NCBI GenBank assembly: GCA_011773845.1
Contig: WVWV01000009.1
Location: 7,561 to 47,087, forward strand
Reading direction: 5' to 3'
Length of the DNA stretch: 39,527 nt
Origin: Lysobacterales bacterium
GTDB lineage: Bacteria; Pseudomonadota; Gammaproteobacteria; Xanthomonadales; SZUA-36
The notes under the pieces are model-generated. The model saw nothing but the letters and a program-made list of their open reading frames with translations. It was not told the DNA's origin and searched no databases. Of the stretch, positions 10,023-18,229 are shown one piece after another. The translations under genes were made by a program, and so were the position numbers. Positions within the stretch are counted from its first letter, which is position 1. Every line of letters starts with the position of its first letter.

Positions 10023-10805
10023 ATGACTGAACAACGCGTGCTCTGCGACCTGGAACAGGGCGTCTTCCAGGTCACCATCAACAACCCCGAGAAGCTGAAC
10101 GCCCTGGACAGCGCCATCATCGGCGCCCTGGAGGAAGCCTTCCGGCGCGCCACCGATGACCCGGAGGTCCGCGCGGTCGTGCTGACCGGCGCCGGGCCAA
10201 AAGCGTTCGTGGCGGGTGCCGACATCACAGAGTTGCAGGTGCTGGACCCTTCGCGGGTGGAGCCCTTCGTCCAGCGGGCTCACCGGCTGATGGACGGGAT
10301 CGAGTCCTGCGGCAAACCGGTAATCGCGGCGGTCAACGGATACGCCCTCGGCGGAGGCCTCGAGCTGGCGATGGCCTGCCATCTCCGCATCGCTTCGAGC
10401 ACGGCCCTGCTGGGCCTGCCAGAGGTGAAGCTGGCGCTGCTGCCGGGCTATGGGGGCACCCAGCGACTGCCGCGCCTGGTCGGACGCGGCAAGGCGCTGA
10501 TGATGATGCTGACCGGCGAGCCGGTCACGGCGGCCGAAGCGCTTGCATCGGGCCTCGTCAACCGGGTGGTGGAACCCGATGAACTGGAAGCCACCGTGCA
10601 GCAACTGGCCCGCAAGCTGGCGAACTCCGCCCCCATCGCGTTGCGGGCCATCCTGGATGCCGTGCTCAGGGGTGGCGAGATGCCCGGGCCCGAAGGCCTG
10701 GCCCATGAGCGCCGCTGGTTCGTCGACATCTGCGCCACGGAAGACATGCGCGAGGGCACGGCGGCCTTCGTGGAAAAACGCAAGGCACAGTTCCGCGGGC
10801 GCTGA
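10023..10805 (+). CDS. Enoyl-CoA hydratase
   Basis: A 260-residue crotonase that should hydrate trans-2-enoyl-CoA to 3-hydroxyacyl-CoA. Both catalytic glutamates are present: one in GGGLELAMACHLRIA and one in LPEVKLALLPGYGGTQRLPR. The oxyanion-hole segment AFVAGADITEL is intact. The chosen ATG at 10023 follows AAGGAAT by about 8 bases and gives the family start MTEQRVLCDLEQGVFQVTINNPEKLNAL; the frame is open to an ATG at 9909, but that leader overlaps the upstream terminator and is not conserved. TACAAT at 9975-9980 could be a -10 box. It stands alone on the plus strand and converges with manC. Confidence 0.93.
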   Translation: MTEQRVLCDLEQGVFQVTINNPEKLNALDSAIIGALEEAFRRATDDPEVRAVVLTGAGPKAFVAGADITELQVLDPSRVEPFVQRAHRLMDGIESCGKPVIAAVNGYALGGGLELAMACHLRIASSTALLGLPEVKLALLPGYGGTQRLPRLVGRGKALMMMLTGEPVTAAEALASGLVNRVVEPDELEATVQQLARKLANSAPIALRAILDAVLRGGEMPGPEGLAHERRWFVDICATEDMREGTAAFVEKRKAQFRGR

Positions 10806-10837
10806 CCGAAGCCGGCCCCGAAGCCCTGACCCGGCCG

Positions 10838-12286
10838 CTAGCGAACGCGGCCGTAGATGTCCTCGAGCCGCTCGATGTCGTCCTCGCCGAAATAGTCGCC
10901 GGTCTGCACCTCGATCAGATGGACGTCCTCACTGCCCGGGTTCTCGAGCCGATGCAGCGTGCCGGCGGGGATGTAGGTGGACTGGTTTTGCTGGAGCAGG
11001 AATTCATCGTCGCCACGGCGGACCTTGGCGACCCCGTTCACCACCGTCCAGTGTTCGCTGCGCCGGCGGTGCCGCTGCAATGACAACACCTGTCCCGGCT
11101 TGACCACCAGGCGTTTCACCTTGCAGTCGTCCGCATCCTCGAGCACCGTGTAGCTGCCCCAGGGCCGATGCACCGTGGTGTGAAAGGTCGCGGCTTCGTC
11201 CTCCAGGTCGGTCAGCTGGCTGACCACGTGCGTGACATCCTGCGCCTGGTCGCGATTCGCCACCAGCACCGCGTCACCGGTGTCCACGATGACCAGGTCC
11301 TGCACGCCCACCGCCGCCACCAGGCGCTTGTCGCCCTGCACGAAGCAGTCTTTGGACTCGACCATCACGGCCCGCCCGCGGATGCGGTTGCCGGCCGCGT
11401 CGGATTCGTACAGTTCGCTGATCGCCTTCCAGGAGCCGATATCGCTCCAGCCAAAGTCACTCACGACCACCGCGCAGCGATCGGACCGCTCCATGACCGC
11501 GAAGTCGATCGAGATGGAGGGGCACTGGCTGAATGGCTCGACCGGGATCTCCACCGGCCTGGCGGCGAAGTCGGCTGCGTTCCACACGGCCTGCACGTGC
11601 TCGAATACCTCCGGCGCATGCTGGGCGACGGCCTCCAGTATCGCGCCACTGCGAAAACAGAACATGCCCGAGTTCCAGTGATAGGCACCTGAGGCCAGGT
11701 ACTCCTGCGCGGTTTCGAGATCGGGTTTCTCCACGAACGCATCGACCCGGTAAGTCCCGGAGGTGCTGAGCGGCTCGCCCTGGCGAATGTACCCGTAGCC
11801 GGTCTCCGCGTGGGTCGGATGCATGCCGAAGGTGACCAGGTAGCCCTGCGCGGCCAGGCGGCGGGCCTCCTCCACAGCGGCTTCGAACGCCCGCTGATCG
11901 CGCACCAGGTGATCCGCCGGCATCACCAGCAGGCACGCCTCGTCACCGGCACGCTCGCTGGCGCACAGGGCGGCCAGGGCGATCGCCGGCGCCGTGTTGC
12001 GCCCCACCGGCTCGAGCAGAAACTGGCATTCGTGCTCGGCCGCGCCCAGGCGGGCATACAGGTCGCGGGTGAAGAAATAGTAATCCCGGCTGGTGACGGT
12101 GAGGATCGGGGCGCTGTCCGCTACGCTGCGCGCCCGTAACCAGGTTTTTTCCGCCAGCGATTGCCCATCCAGCAGTTTCATGAAGGGCTTGGGATGGGCG
12201 CGCCGCGATACCGGCCACAGGCGCGTGCCGGCCCCTCCGGACAGGATCACCGGCATCAGCGGGGGCTGTTTGGCTGCCTCATTCAT
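10838..12286 (-). CDS. manC: Mannose-1-phosphate guanylyltransferase / mannose-6-phosphate isomerase
   Basis: A 482-residue bifunctional ManC/AlgA-type enzyme that makes GDP-mannose for surface polysaccharide. The N-terminal pyrophosphorylase domain shows VILSGGAGTRLWPVSR with HPKPF (the GGxGTRLWP nucleotide loop). The C-terminal cupin domain, from about residue 370, is the isomerase: HRPWGSYTVLED, then RHRRRSEHW and IPAGTLHRLENPG with metal-binding His/Glu. It starts inside the end of rmlD (8-base overlap), so the two are coupled. No glycosyltransferase or polymerase genes are near, so which polysaccharide it serves cannot be told. Confidence 0.95.
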   Translation of the reverse strand: MNEAAKQPPLMPVILSGGAGTRLWPVSRRAHPKPFMKLLDGQSLAEKTWLRARSVADSAPILTVTSRDYYFFTRDLYARLGAAEHECQFLLEPVGRNTAPAIALAALCASERAGDEACLLVMPADHLVRDQRAFEAAVEEARRLAAQGYLVTFGMHPTHAETGYGYIRQGEPLSTSGTYRVDAFVEKPDLETAQEYLASGAYHWNSGMFCFRSGAILEAVAQHAPEVFEHVQAVWNAADFAARPVEIPVEPFSQCPSISIDFAVMERSDRCAVVVSDFGWSDIGSWKAISELYESDAAGNRIRGRAVMVESKDCFVQGDKRLVAAVGVQDLVIVDTGDAVLVANRDQAQDVTHVVSQLTDLEDEAATFHTTVHRPWGSYTVLEDADDCKVKRLVVKPGQVLSLQRHRRRSEHWTVVNGVAKVRRGDDEFLLQQNQSTYIPAGTLHRLENPGSEDVHLIEVQTGDYFGEDDIERLEDIYGRVR

Positions 12287-13196
12287 TGGCTGCGAGTTCC
12301 TCCAGACACTGGTGCAGGGACGCCGCCAGGGGCGCGGGCGAAACGCCGGCCGCGGCGCGGATCGAGGTGGTGTCGAGCACCGAGTAGGCCGGCCGCCGCG
12401 CGACCTGCGGGTAGTCGGCGGAAGCCACCGGGCTGAGTTCCGGCGCCGCGTTCAGCAGGCCGAACTCCATTGCCCCCGCGAACACCCGCGCTGCAAAATC
12501 ATACCAACTCACGGCATCCCGATCACAGTAGTGATAGGTCTCCGTCGTGCCTTGCCGGACCTGCCCGAGGCGCGCCGTGAGCAGCCGCAGGGAAGCGTCC
12601 GCCAGGTTCCGCGCCCAGGTCGGGCACCCCACCTGGTCGTTCACGACGCTGAGCCGCAGGCGCTGACCCGCCAGGCGCAACATGCTGAGCACGAAATTAT
12701 TGCCGTGCGCGGAGTACACCCAGGAGGTGCGTACCAGCAACGCCCGACAGCCGCCTTCGGCGACCGCACGCTCGCCGGCCAGCTTGCTCTCGCCATACGC
12801 GTTGAGCGGGCACGGGGAGTCGGTCTCCCGATAGGGCCGCCCGACCGAACCGTCGAACACGTAATCGGTGGAGTAATGCAGCACGGCGCGGTCGTGGCGC
12901 GCTGCCCAGCGCGCGATGCGCCCCGGCAGGTCGGCGTTGACGCTGAAGGCCTCCTGCCGCTCCTGCTCGGCCCGGTCGACGGCGGTATAGGCGGCGGCGT
13001 TGACGACCAGGTCCGGGTCGGTGCGCTGCAGCACCATTTCCAGCTGCCCGGGGTCGGCCAGGTCCGCCTGCAGGCAGGGCATCGCCGGGCGCGTGGGCTT
13101 GCTGCGGTCCACCAGCGTGAGCGCGCCGAGCGGGCTGAGCCGCGAGCACAGCTCTTGCCCCAGTTGCCCCGCGGCGCCGGTGAGCAGGATTTTCAC
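12279..13196 (-). CDS. rmlD: dTDP-4-dehydrorhamnose reductase
   Basis: A 305-residue extended SDR enzyme for the last step to dTDP-L-rhamnose. The Rossmann motif GAAGQLGQ is at residues 7-14. The Ser-Tyr-Lys site appears as STDYVFDG and YGESK (the YxxxK pair), and VVNDQVGCPTW is typical of RmlD/RfbD. The other rml genes (A, B, C) are not in this window. It lies 41 bases after ssb and overlaps manC by 8 bases, so ssb-rmlD-manC could be one transcript. Its coupling to manC suggests an envelope glycan containing rhamnose and mannose-derived sugars. Confidence 0.95.
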   Translation of the reverse strand: MKILLTGAAGQLGQELCSRLSPLGALTLVDRSKPTRPAMPCLQADLADPGQLEMVLQRTDPDLVVNAAAYTAVDRAEQERQEAFSVNADLPGRIARWAARHDRAVLHYSTDYVFDGSVGRPYRETDSPCPLNAYGESKLAGERAVAEGGCRALLVRTSWVYSAHGNNFVLSMLRLAGQRLRLSVVNDQVGCPTWARNLADASLRLLTARLGQVRQGTTETYHYCDRDAVSWYDFAARVFAGAMEFGLLNAAPELSPVASADYPQVARRPAYSVLDTTSIRAAAGVSPAPLAASLHQCLEELAANE

Positions 13197-13237
13197 GGTT
13201 TCGGGTCCGTCACGCCGGGGCGGCGTGGGGGGCGACC

Positions 13238-13684
13238 TCAGAACGGGATGTCATCATCCTCGAAGCTGTCGTCGCCTTGCGCCGCGGGCTCGTCCTGGGC
13301 CGACTGGGCGCGGAACCCGCCCCCGGAACGGGCGGGCGCGTCGTCACCCCGCCCGCCCAGCATCTGCATCTCGCTGGCCACGATTTCGGTCGTGTAACGA
13401 TCCTGCCCGCTCTGGTCCTGCCACTTGTCGGTGCGCAGCGAGCCTTCGATGTACACCTGTCTGCCCTTGGCCAGGTACTCGCCGGCAATTTCGGCGAGGC
13501 GACCGAAGAACTTGACGCGGTGCCACTCCGTGCGTTCCCGGTTCTCGCCGGTCTGTTTGTCCCGCCAACTCTCGCTCGTCGCGACCCGAATCGAGGTGAT
13601 GGCGGTGCCGCTAGAAGTGTAGCGCGTCTCCGGGTCCGCGCCGAGGTTGCCCACCAGTATGACTTTGTTGATACCACGTGCCAT
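13238..13684 (-). CDS. ssb: Single-stranded DNA-binding protein
   Basis: A 148-residue SSB with the OB fold in residues 1-110 ([48 protein letters not shown]). A Gly/Ala-rich linker leads to the acidic tip DDDIPF, which recruits replication and repair partners. GGAG precedes the ATG by about 8 bases. ssb is usually next to uvrA (E. coli) or behind an MFS gene next to uvrA (Pseudomonas). Here the MFS gene is present 210 bases upstream but uvrA is 9 kb away. No convincing promoter was picked in 13685-13894. Confidence 0.97.
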   Translation of the reverse strand: MARGINKVILVGNLGADPETRYTSSGTAITSIRVATSESWRDKQTGENRERTEWHRVKFFGRLAEIAGEYLAKGRQVYIEGSLRTDKWQDQSGQDRYTTEIVASEMQMLGGRGDDAPARSGGGFRAQSAQDEPAAQGDDSFEDDDIPF

Positions 13685-13894
13685 TGATCATCTCCAGCCG
13701 GCGCTGCTTTGCGCGCCGCTTATCTTGCATCGGCCATTTTGCTGCCCGTCGCGCCGGGCGCGGTCATCGCCCTGTTGCATTCGGAGGGTTGCCCGGGGGG
13801 CCGTTGCCCGGTCCCGAGGCGACCCGTCGGTCACCTGCCCCACCGCGCCCGAGGGGGTGCGCGGCAAGGCCGGAAGTGTAGCACAGGCCCCGGC

Positions 13895-15052
13895 CTACCG
13901 CGCCGGACGAGTGACCGGCAGCCAGCGGTAAATCACCGCCCAGGCAAGGCAGACCCCCGCGGCCGCGGTGAGCAGCTGGGCAGGACCCAGGCGCTCCAGT
14001 AACCAGCCCCCGCCGGCACCGCCGCAGAAGGCCCCCAGGAACTGAAAGGTCGTATACACCCCCATCCGGTGACCGCGGCCGTGCGGCCCCGCCAGGCGGC
14101 TCACCAACGACGGCATGGCCGCCTCCAGCACATTGAAGGCCAGGAAGTACAGCGTGACCACGGCCATCAGCATCCACACGCCGCCCGAATGCCCAATCAG
14201 GGCGAATACCAGCGCCAGCGCGGCGAAGGCCCATGGCAGGACATCCCGCTCCTGGCCGCGTCGGCCCAGCGCATGCAGCAACGGAAATACGCATATCGCC
14301 GACAGAGCCATGGTCGGCACATATATCTTCCAGTGCTGCGGCAAGGCAAGCGCATAGTCTGCGACCAGCATGCCCGGCAACACCACGAAAAACAGCGTCA
14401 TCAGCGCATGCAGCAAGAATACCGAGGCCGCAAGTGGGCGGATATCGCCATTGACCTCGGAAGTCGGCGGGAAATCTGCCCGCGCGGGCCCATGGCCGGG
14501 CGTTGCCGCCACCATCAGCATCGCCAGCACGCCCAACACGCTGGTGAGCCAGAACAGTCCCGACAGGCCGAGCACGGCGGCCAGCGGCACCGAGAGCATG
14601 ATCGAAACCAGGAACGAGGCGCCGATCCCGATGCCGATCAGGGCCATGATCACGGGTTGCCGCTGCGGATGCGTGTGGTCCGCGGCAAACGCCAGCGTGA
14701 CGCCGGCGATCGCGCCACAGCCCTGCAGCGCGCGCCCGGCGATGAGCAGCGCCATGCCGTTGGCCAGGGCCGCCACCACCCCGCCCGCCACGAACAGCGC
14801 GAGGCCGAGCCAGATCACGCGCCGCCGCCCCCAGCGATCGGACAGCCGGCCGAACGGTTGCTGCATCGCGGCCTGCGTCAGGCCGTAGATACCGATGGCC
14901 AGCCCCGCCAGGGTCGGGGTGTAGCCGGGCGTGTCCATCGCCAGCAGCATGAATACGGGCAATACCAGGAACAAGCCCAGCATGCGCAGGCCGACCACCG
15001 CGGCCAGAATGCCGCCCAGGCGCAATTCGGCGGGCTCGAGCAGATTGAACAC
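13895..15052 (-). CDS. MFS exporter, YajR-like without the YAM domain
   Basis: A 385-residue major facilitator protein with about 12 membrane helices. The pattern LRMLGLFLVLPVF ... GLAIGIYGLTQA ... QQPFGRLSDRWGRRRVI (the loop 2-3 motif A) ... AGRALQGCGAIAG (motif B) is close to E. coli YajR. YajR has a C-terminal cytosolic YAM domain; this protein ends right after helix 12. The frame runs on upstream to 15382 but there it overlaps ispB on the other strand. I chose the GTG at 15050-15052 (VFNLLEPAELRLGG), just before the first conserved segment, without a strong ribosome binding site. Substrate unknown; a proton-driven efflux role is inferred. Confidence 0.85.
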   Translation of the reverse strand: MFNLLEPAELRLGGILAAVVGLRMLGLFLVLPVFMLLAMDTPGYTPTLAGLAIGIYGLTQAAMQQPFGRLSDRWGRRRVIWLGLALFVAGGVVAALANGMALLIAGRALQGCGAIAGVTLAFAADHTHPQRQPVIMALIGIGIGASFLVSIMLSVPLAAVLGLSGLFWLTSVLGVLAMLMVAATPGHGPARADFPPTSEVNGDIRPLAASVFLLHALMTLFFVVLPGMLVADYALALPQHWKIYVPTMALSAICVFPLLHALGRRGQERDVLPWAFAALALVFALIGHSGGVWMLMAVVTLYFLAFNVLEAAMPSLVSRLAGPHGRGHRMGVYTTFQFLGAFCGGAGGGWLLERLGPAQLLTAAAGVCLAWAVIYRWLPVTRPAR

Positions 15053-15124
15053 CAGCGGATATCCAGCAGCGGGTCGAGAGGCGCCACAGTAATCACGTCG
15101 GGGCCGGAAATCCAGTGCCACGGT

Positions 15125-15153
15125 TTCACCGCCTGCCCGGTCAACCTTATAAT
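15125..15153 (+). promoter_or_regulatory. Candidate sigma-70 promoter for ispB
   Basis: TTCACC (15125-15130) and a consensus TATAAT (15148-15153) are 17 bases apart, with the ispB ATG 36 bases beyond the -10. It lies in the 136-base region shared with the divergent MFS gene. Confidence 0.65.
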
Positions 15154-15188
15154 TCGCGCACGGCACAGCCAATCGCCATCGGGGTCCG

Positions 15189-16202
15189 ATGATCCAGCAC
15201 GCCCAGAGACAGGCAGGAGAAGCCAGCGCCATCGACTCGCTCGATGCCGTGCTGGCGCTGTGTGCCGAGGACATGGCGGCAGTCGATGCCTGCGTCGGCG
15301 AGAGCCTGGCCTCGGACGTGGCGCTCATCCGGCAGGTCGCCACCCACATCATTTCCAGCGGCGGCAAGCGCCTGCGGCCCATGCTGCTGGTCCTCGGCGC
15401 GCGGGCCTGCGGGTATGCGGGCCGCGATCACGTCCCGCTGGCCGCCATCATTGAATTCATTCACACCGCGACCCTGCTGCACGACGATGTGATCGACCAA
15501 TCCGAGGTGCGGCGCGGACGGCAGTCCGCGCACACCCTGTGGGGCAACGCGGCCAGCGTGCTGGTCGGCGATTTCCTGTATTCGCGCAGCTTCCAGATGA
15601 TGGTCGAGCTCGATTCCATGCGCATCATGCGGATCCTGGCGGACACCACCAACGCCATCTCAGAGGGCGAGGTGCAGCAGTTGCTCTGCATGGGCGACCC
15701 GGAAATCACCCGCGAGACCTACCTCGCGGTGATCGAACACAAGACCGCCCGGCTGTTCGAGGCCGCCTGTCGCCTTGGCGCGGTGGTGGCCGCCGAGTCG
15801 GCCGAGACCGAGCAGGCCATGGCGCGCTTCGGCAACCTGCTGGGCCAGGCCTTCCAGGTCGCCGACGACGTGCTCGACTACGGTGGCGACGGCCAGGCGA
15901 TGGGCAAGAACATCGGCGACGACCTGGCCGAGGGCAAGCCGACCCTGCCGCTGATTTTGGCCCGCGCACGCGCCGACCAGGCCGGCCGCGAGCTGGTCGA
16001 TCGCGCCCTTGGCGGCGGGGGCCGCTCCGAATTGGTGGCCGTAAAGGCCCTGCTGGAGCGCACTTCCGCGCTCGACGATGCGATGGACTTTGCCGCCGGA
16101 CTGGCCGGAGATGCTGCCGTCCTGCTGCAGGCGCTGCCCGCCTCGCCATGGCGGGACGCGCTCGCCTGCCTGGCGCGTTTCAGTACCCAGCGCGACGGCT
16201 AG
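15189..16202 (+). CDS. ispB: Octaprenyl-diphosphate synthase (long-chain polyprenyl synthase)
   Basis: A 337-residue trans-polyprenyl synthase that makes the ubiquinone side chain from FPP and IPP. The substrate motif GGKRLRPMLL is present, with the first Asp-rich motif DDVID at about residues 99-103 and the second, DDVLD, near 226-230, followed by GKNIGDDLAEGKPTLPL. The Ala-Thr stretch before DDVID has no bulky residue, consistent with a long product, but chain length (C40 or other) cannot be read off. GGGG precedes the ATG by about 5 bases. In most gammaproteobacteria ispB is divergent from rplU; here its divergent neighbour is the MFS gene. Confidence 0.95.
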   Translation: MIQHAQRQAGEASAIDSLDAVLALCAEDMAAVDACVGESLASDVALIRQVATHIISSGGKRLRPMLLVLGARACGYAGRDHVPLAAIIEFIHTATLLHDDVIDQSEVRRGRQSAHTLWGNAASVLVGDFLYSRSFQMMVELDSMRIMRILADTTNAISEGEVQQLLCMGDPEITRETYLAVIEHKTARLFEAACRLGAVVAAESAETEQAMARFGNLLGQAFQVADDVLDYGGDGQAMGKNIGDDLAEGKPTLPLILARARADQAGRELVDRALGGGGRSELVAVKALLERTSALDDAMDFAAGLAGDAAVLLQALPASPWRDALACLARFSTQRDG

Positions 16203-16214
16203 GCGCCGCGACCC

Positions 16215-16733
16215 TCAGGGCGTATCGAGAATCTGGTTCCAGCGCGCCACCTGCTCGGCGTGCGCGGCGAGCAGCGCATCGCCCCCGGAAACCCGTACCG
16301 TCTCGATGCGGTCGCCCTGCCTGATGGCATCCACGACCGCCTGGTCCGACGCGTCGCGCACCGACCCGAACACGGTGTGGCGCCCGTCCAGCCACGGAGT
16401 GGCCACGTGGGTGATGAAGAACTGGCTGCCGTTGGTGTTGGGGCCGGCGTTGGCCATCGACAGCACGCCCGGCCGGTCGTGCTTCAGCTCCGGGTGGAAC
16501 TCGTCCTGGAACTGGTAACCCGGTCCGCCCGTGCCGCTGCCGTTGGGGCAACCGCCCTGGACCATGAAATCCTCGATGACGCGGTGAAATACCAGCCCGT
16601 CGTAGAACCCCCGCTTCGCCAGGTTGACGAAGCTGGCGGTCGTGACCGGCGCCTGGTCCGGGTACAACTGCAGGTTGATCACGCCCTTCGAGGTGGTCAT
16701 CTGGACGTCAATTCGATTCTCTTCAGCACTCAT
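16215..16733 (-). CDS. ppiB: Cyclophilin-type peptidyl-prolyl isomerase
   Basis: A 172-residue cytoplasmic cyclophilin (no signal peptide). The active-site blocks are [13 protein letters not shown] (catalytic Arg), then [22 protein letters not shown] and [10 protein letters not shown]. The last ten residues exceed the minimal domain but resemble nothing specific. It converges with ispB (12 bases between the stops) and lies 149 bases downstream of murD2 on the same strand; that gap contains the inverted-repeat element at 16800-16878. Confidence 0.94.
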   Translation of the reverse strand: MSAEENRIDVQMTTSKGVINLQLYPDQAPVTTASFVNLAKRGFYDGLVFHRVIEDFMVQGGCPNGSGTGGPGYQFQDEFHPELKHDRPGVLSMANAGPNTNGSQFFITHVATPWLDGRHTVFGSVRDASDQAVVDAIRQGDRIETVRVSGGDALLAAHAEQVARWNQILDTP

Positions 16734-16799
16734 GTCGTGGCTCCGAAATCAATGATGGCGGGGTGAAACTTTTCGCATGTCCCGCCGGTCTTAGCACTG

Positions 16800-16878
16800 G
16801 AGATCGCGGGATCAATGGTCTCTCCCTCATACCAGACAGGGTGGTTAATGCACTCCTCAATCCCTGGCCCGCGATCTC
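16800..16878. repeat. 79-bp element bounded by perfect 11-bp inverted repeats
   Basis: GAGATCGCGGG at 16800-16810 is mirrored exactly by CCCGCGATCTC at 16868-16878. The 57 bases between contain smaller complementary pieces (ACCA/TGGT around 16831-16846, CCAG/CTGG). On the minus strand, transcribed from murD2 toward ppiB, this could fold into a long branched hairpin. No T-run follows on that strand, and no flanking target duplication is visible. It may be a structured RNA, a 3' stabiliser for the murD2 message, or a REP-like unit. Confidence 0.5.
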
Positions 16879-16882
16879 TTTT

Positions 16883-18229
16883 CTATTTCTGCGCAAACCC
16901 ACAGCACGCCGCGAACGTGCGGCCCCGGTGCGCATAGTCACGAAAGTGCGGGAAGCTCGGGGCGCCTGGTGATAGCAGGATGGTACCGCCTTTGGGGGTC
17001 ACTTGCAGCGCATGGCGCACCGCATCCGCCAGGTCAGCGGCGAGAAACACGCCCGCGGCCGGCTCGATGCCGGCCCCGCGCAACTCGGTGGCGAGCCGCG
17101 CCCCGCTGTCGGGCAACAGAACGATCGCCTGTGGGGGCAGCTCCCGCAGGGCCTGCAGGCAGGCGCCCCAGTCCACGCCTCGGTCCAGTCCGCCGGCCAG
17201 CAGGGTGACGCGTTCCCCGGCCAGGGCCCGCAATGCCGCCTCGGTCGCCAGCGGTGCGGTGGACATGCTGTCGTTGACGAAAGTCACGCCTTCGCGGGTG
17301 CCGAGCCGCTGCATTCGGTGCGGCAAACCCCGGAATTTCCGCAACGAGGGCAGCGTCCCGACCGCGTCCACGCCCGCCAGCTGCACCAGGCTCAGCGCCG
17401 CGGCGAGATTGACGAGGTTGTGATCGCCCGGAAGGTGTTCGCGCGGCACCTCGGCCAGTTCCTCCTCGGCCCGCCACAGGCGGTGCGCGCGCACGTGATA
17501 CCCCTGCGGATGCCCGAACCAGTGGACATGGGGAACCCCGTGCAGCCGTTCGCGCAGCAGCGCATCGGCATGATTGGCGACCACCGGCCGGCCGGCCGCC
17601 AGCTCGATGATGCGCAGCTTGTCCGCGTGATAGGCGCCGCGCCCGCCGTGCCAGTCGAGGTGCTCGTCGGACAGGTTCAGCACGGCGGCCAGGGTCGGCC
17701 GCGCTTCCAGGTCGGCCAGCTGGTAACTGGAAACCTCGATGACCCACCAGTCGACCGAGTCGTTGGCGCAATCCAGCAGCGGCGTGCCGATGTTGCCCGC
17801 CAGCCGCACCGTGCAACCCGCCGCCGCGAGCAGGTGGGCCGTCAGCGCAGAGGTGGTGCTTTTGCCCTTGGTGCCCGTGATGCAGATGGTGCGGGCCGTG
17901 TCATGCTCCGCGAACCACAGGTTGCTGGCGCTGGTGATCCGTGCGCCGGCCGCACGTGCCGCGCGCAGCTCCGGCCGGTACGGGCTGATCCCGGGCGAGC
18001 GCACCAGCACCGCGTGGCGGGCCAGGCGCCGGGCGGACAGGGGCCCGCTCACCAGCCGGTCCCGGCCCGGCTCGAGACGGTCCTCGAAGCGTTCGTCGAC
18101 CGGGTGCTCGCTGTAGAGGGTCAGCGGTTTGTGCGGGAAGCGCGCGCGAATGGCACGCCAGGCGGACTGCCCCTCGCGGCCCGCGCCCAGCAGCGCGACA
18201 TCCACCCGCTCAAGCGCCGAAATCAACAT
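16883..18229 (-). CDS. murD2: MurD2: UDP-MurNAc-L-Ala--L-glutamate ligase
   Basis: A 448-residue Mur ligase. The ATP loop is GTKGKST (119-125; classical MurD has GTNGKST). The MurD signature EVSSYQL is at 165-171, NLSDEHLDWH at 185-194, and the likely carbamylated Lys is K204 in YHADKLRI. The C-terminal domain has LLAGGLDRGVDW and LLSPGAPSFPHFRDYAHRG. Its position directly after murL identifies it as the MurD2 type known from Xanthomonas oryzae, which adds L-Glu (not D-Glu) to UDP-MurNAc-L-Ala. The ATG at 18229 (MLISALERVDVALLGAG) overlaps the end of murL by 20 bases. The L-Glu preference is inferred from context, since sequence alone does not prove stereospecificity. Confidence 0.88.
   Translation of the reverse strand: MLISALERVDVALLGAGREGQSAWRAIRARFPHKPLTLYSEHPVDERFEDRLEPGRDRLVSGPLSARRLARHAVLVRSPGISPYRPELRAARAAGARITSASNLWFAEHDTARTICITGTKGKSTTSALTAHLLAAAGCTVRLAGNIGTPLLDCANDSVDWWVIEVSSYQLADLEARPTLAAVLNLSDEHLDWHGGRGAYHADKLRIIELAAGRPVVANHADALLRERLHGVPHVHWFGHPQGYHVRAHRLWRAEEELAEVPREHLPGDHNLVNLAAALSLVQLAGVDAVGTLPSLRKFRGLPHRMQRLGTREGVTFVNDSMSTAPLATEAALRALAGERVTLLAGGLDRGVDWGACLQALRELPPQAIVLLPDSGARLATELRGAGIEPAAGVFLAADLADAVRHALQVTPKGGTILLSPGAPSFPHFRDYAHRGRTFAACCGFAQK

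Noticed and set aside
13790-13812. Direct repeat GTTGCCCGG twice in the gap upstream of ssb
   Set aside because: Short and GC-rich in GC-rich DNA; only two copies and no relation to a known site.
14069-15454. A 461-codon plus-strand frame over the MFS gene
   Set aside because: Antisense to membrane helices; rich in Gln, His and Arg as expected for such shadows, and its end runs over ispB in the wrong frame.
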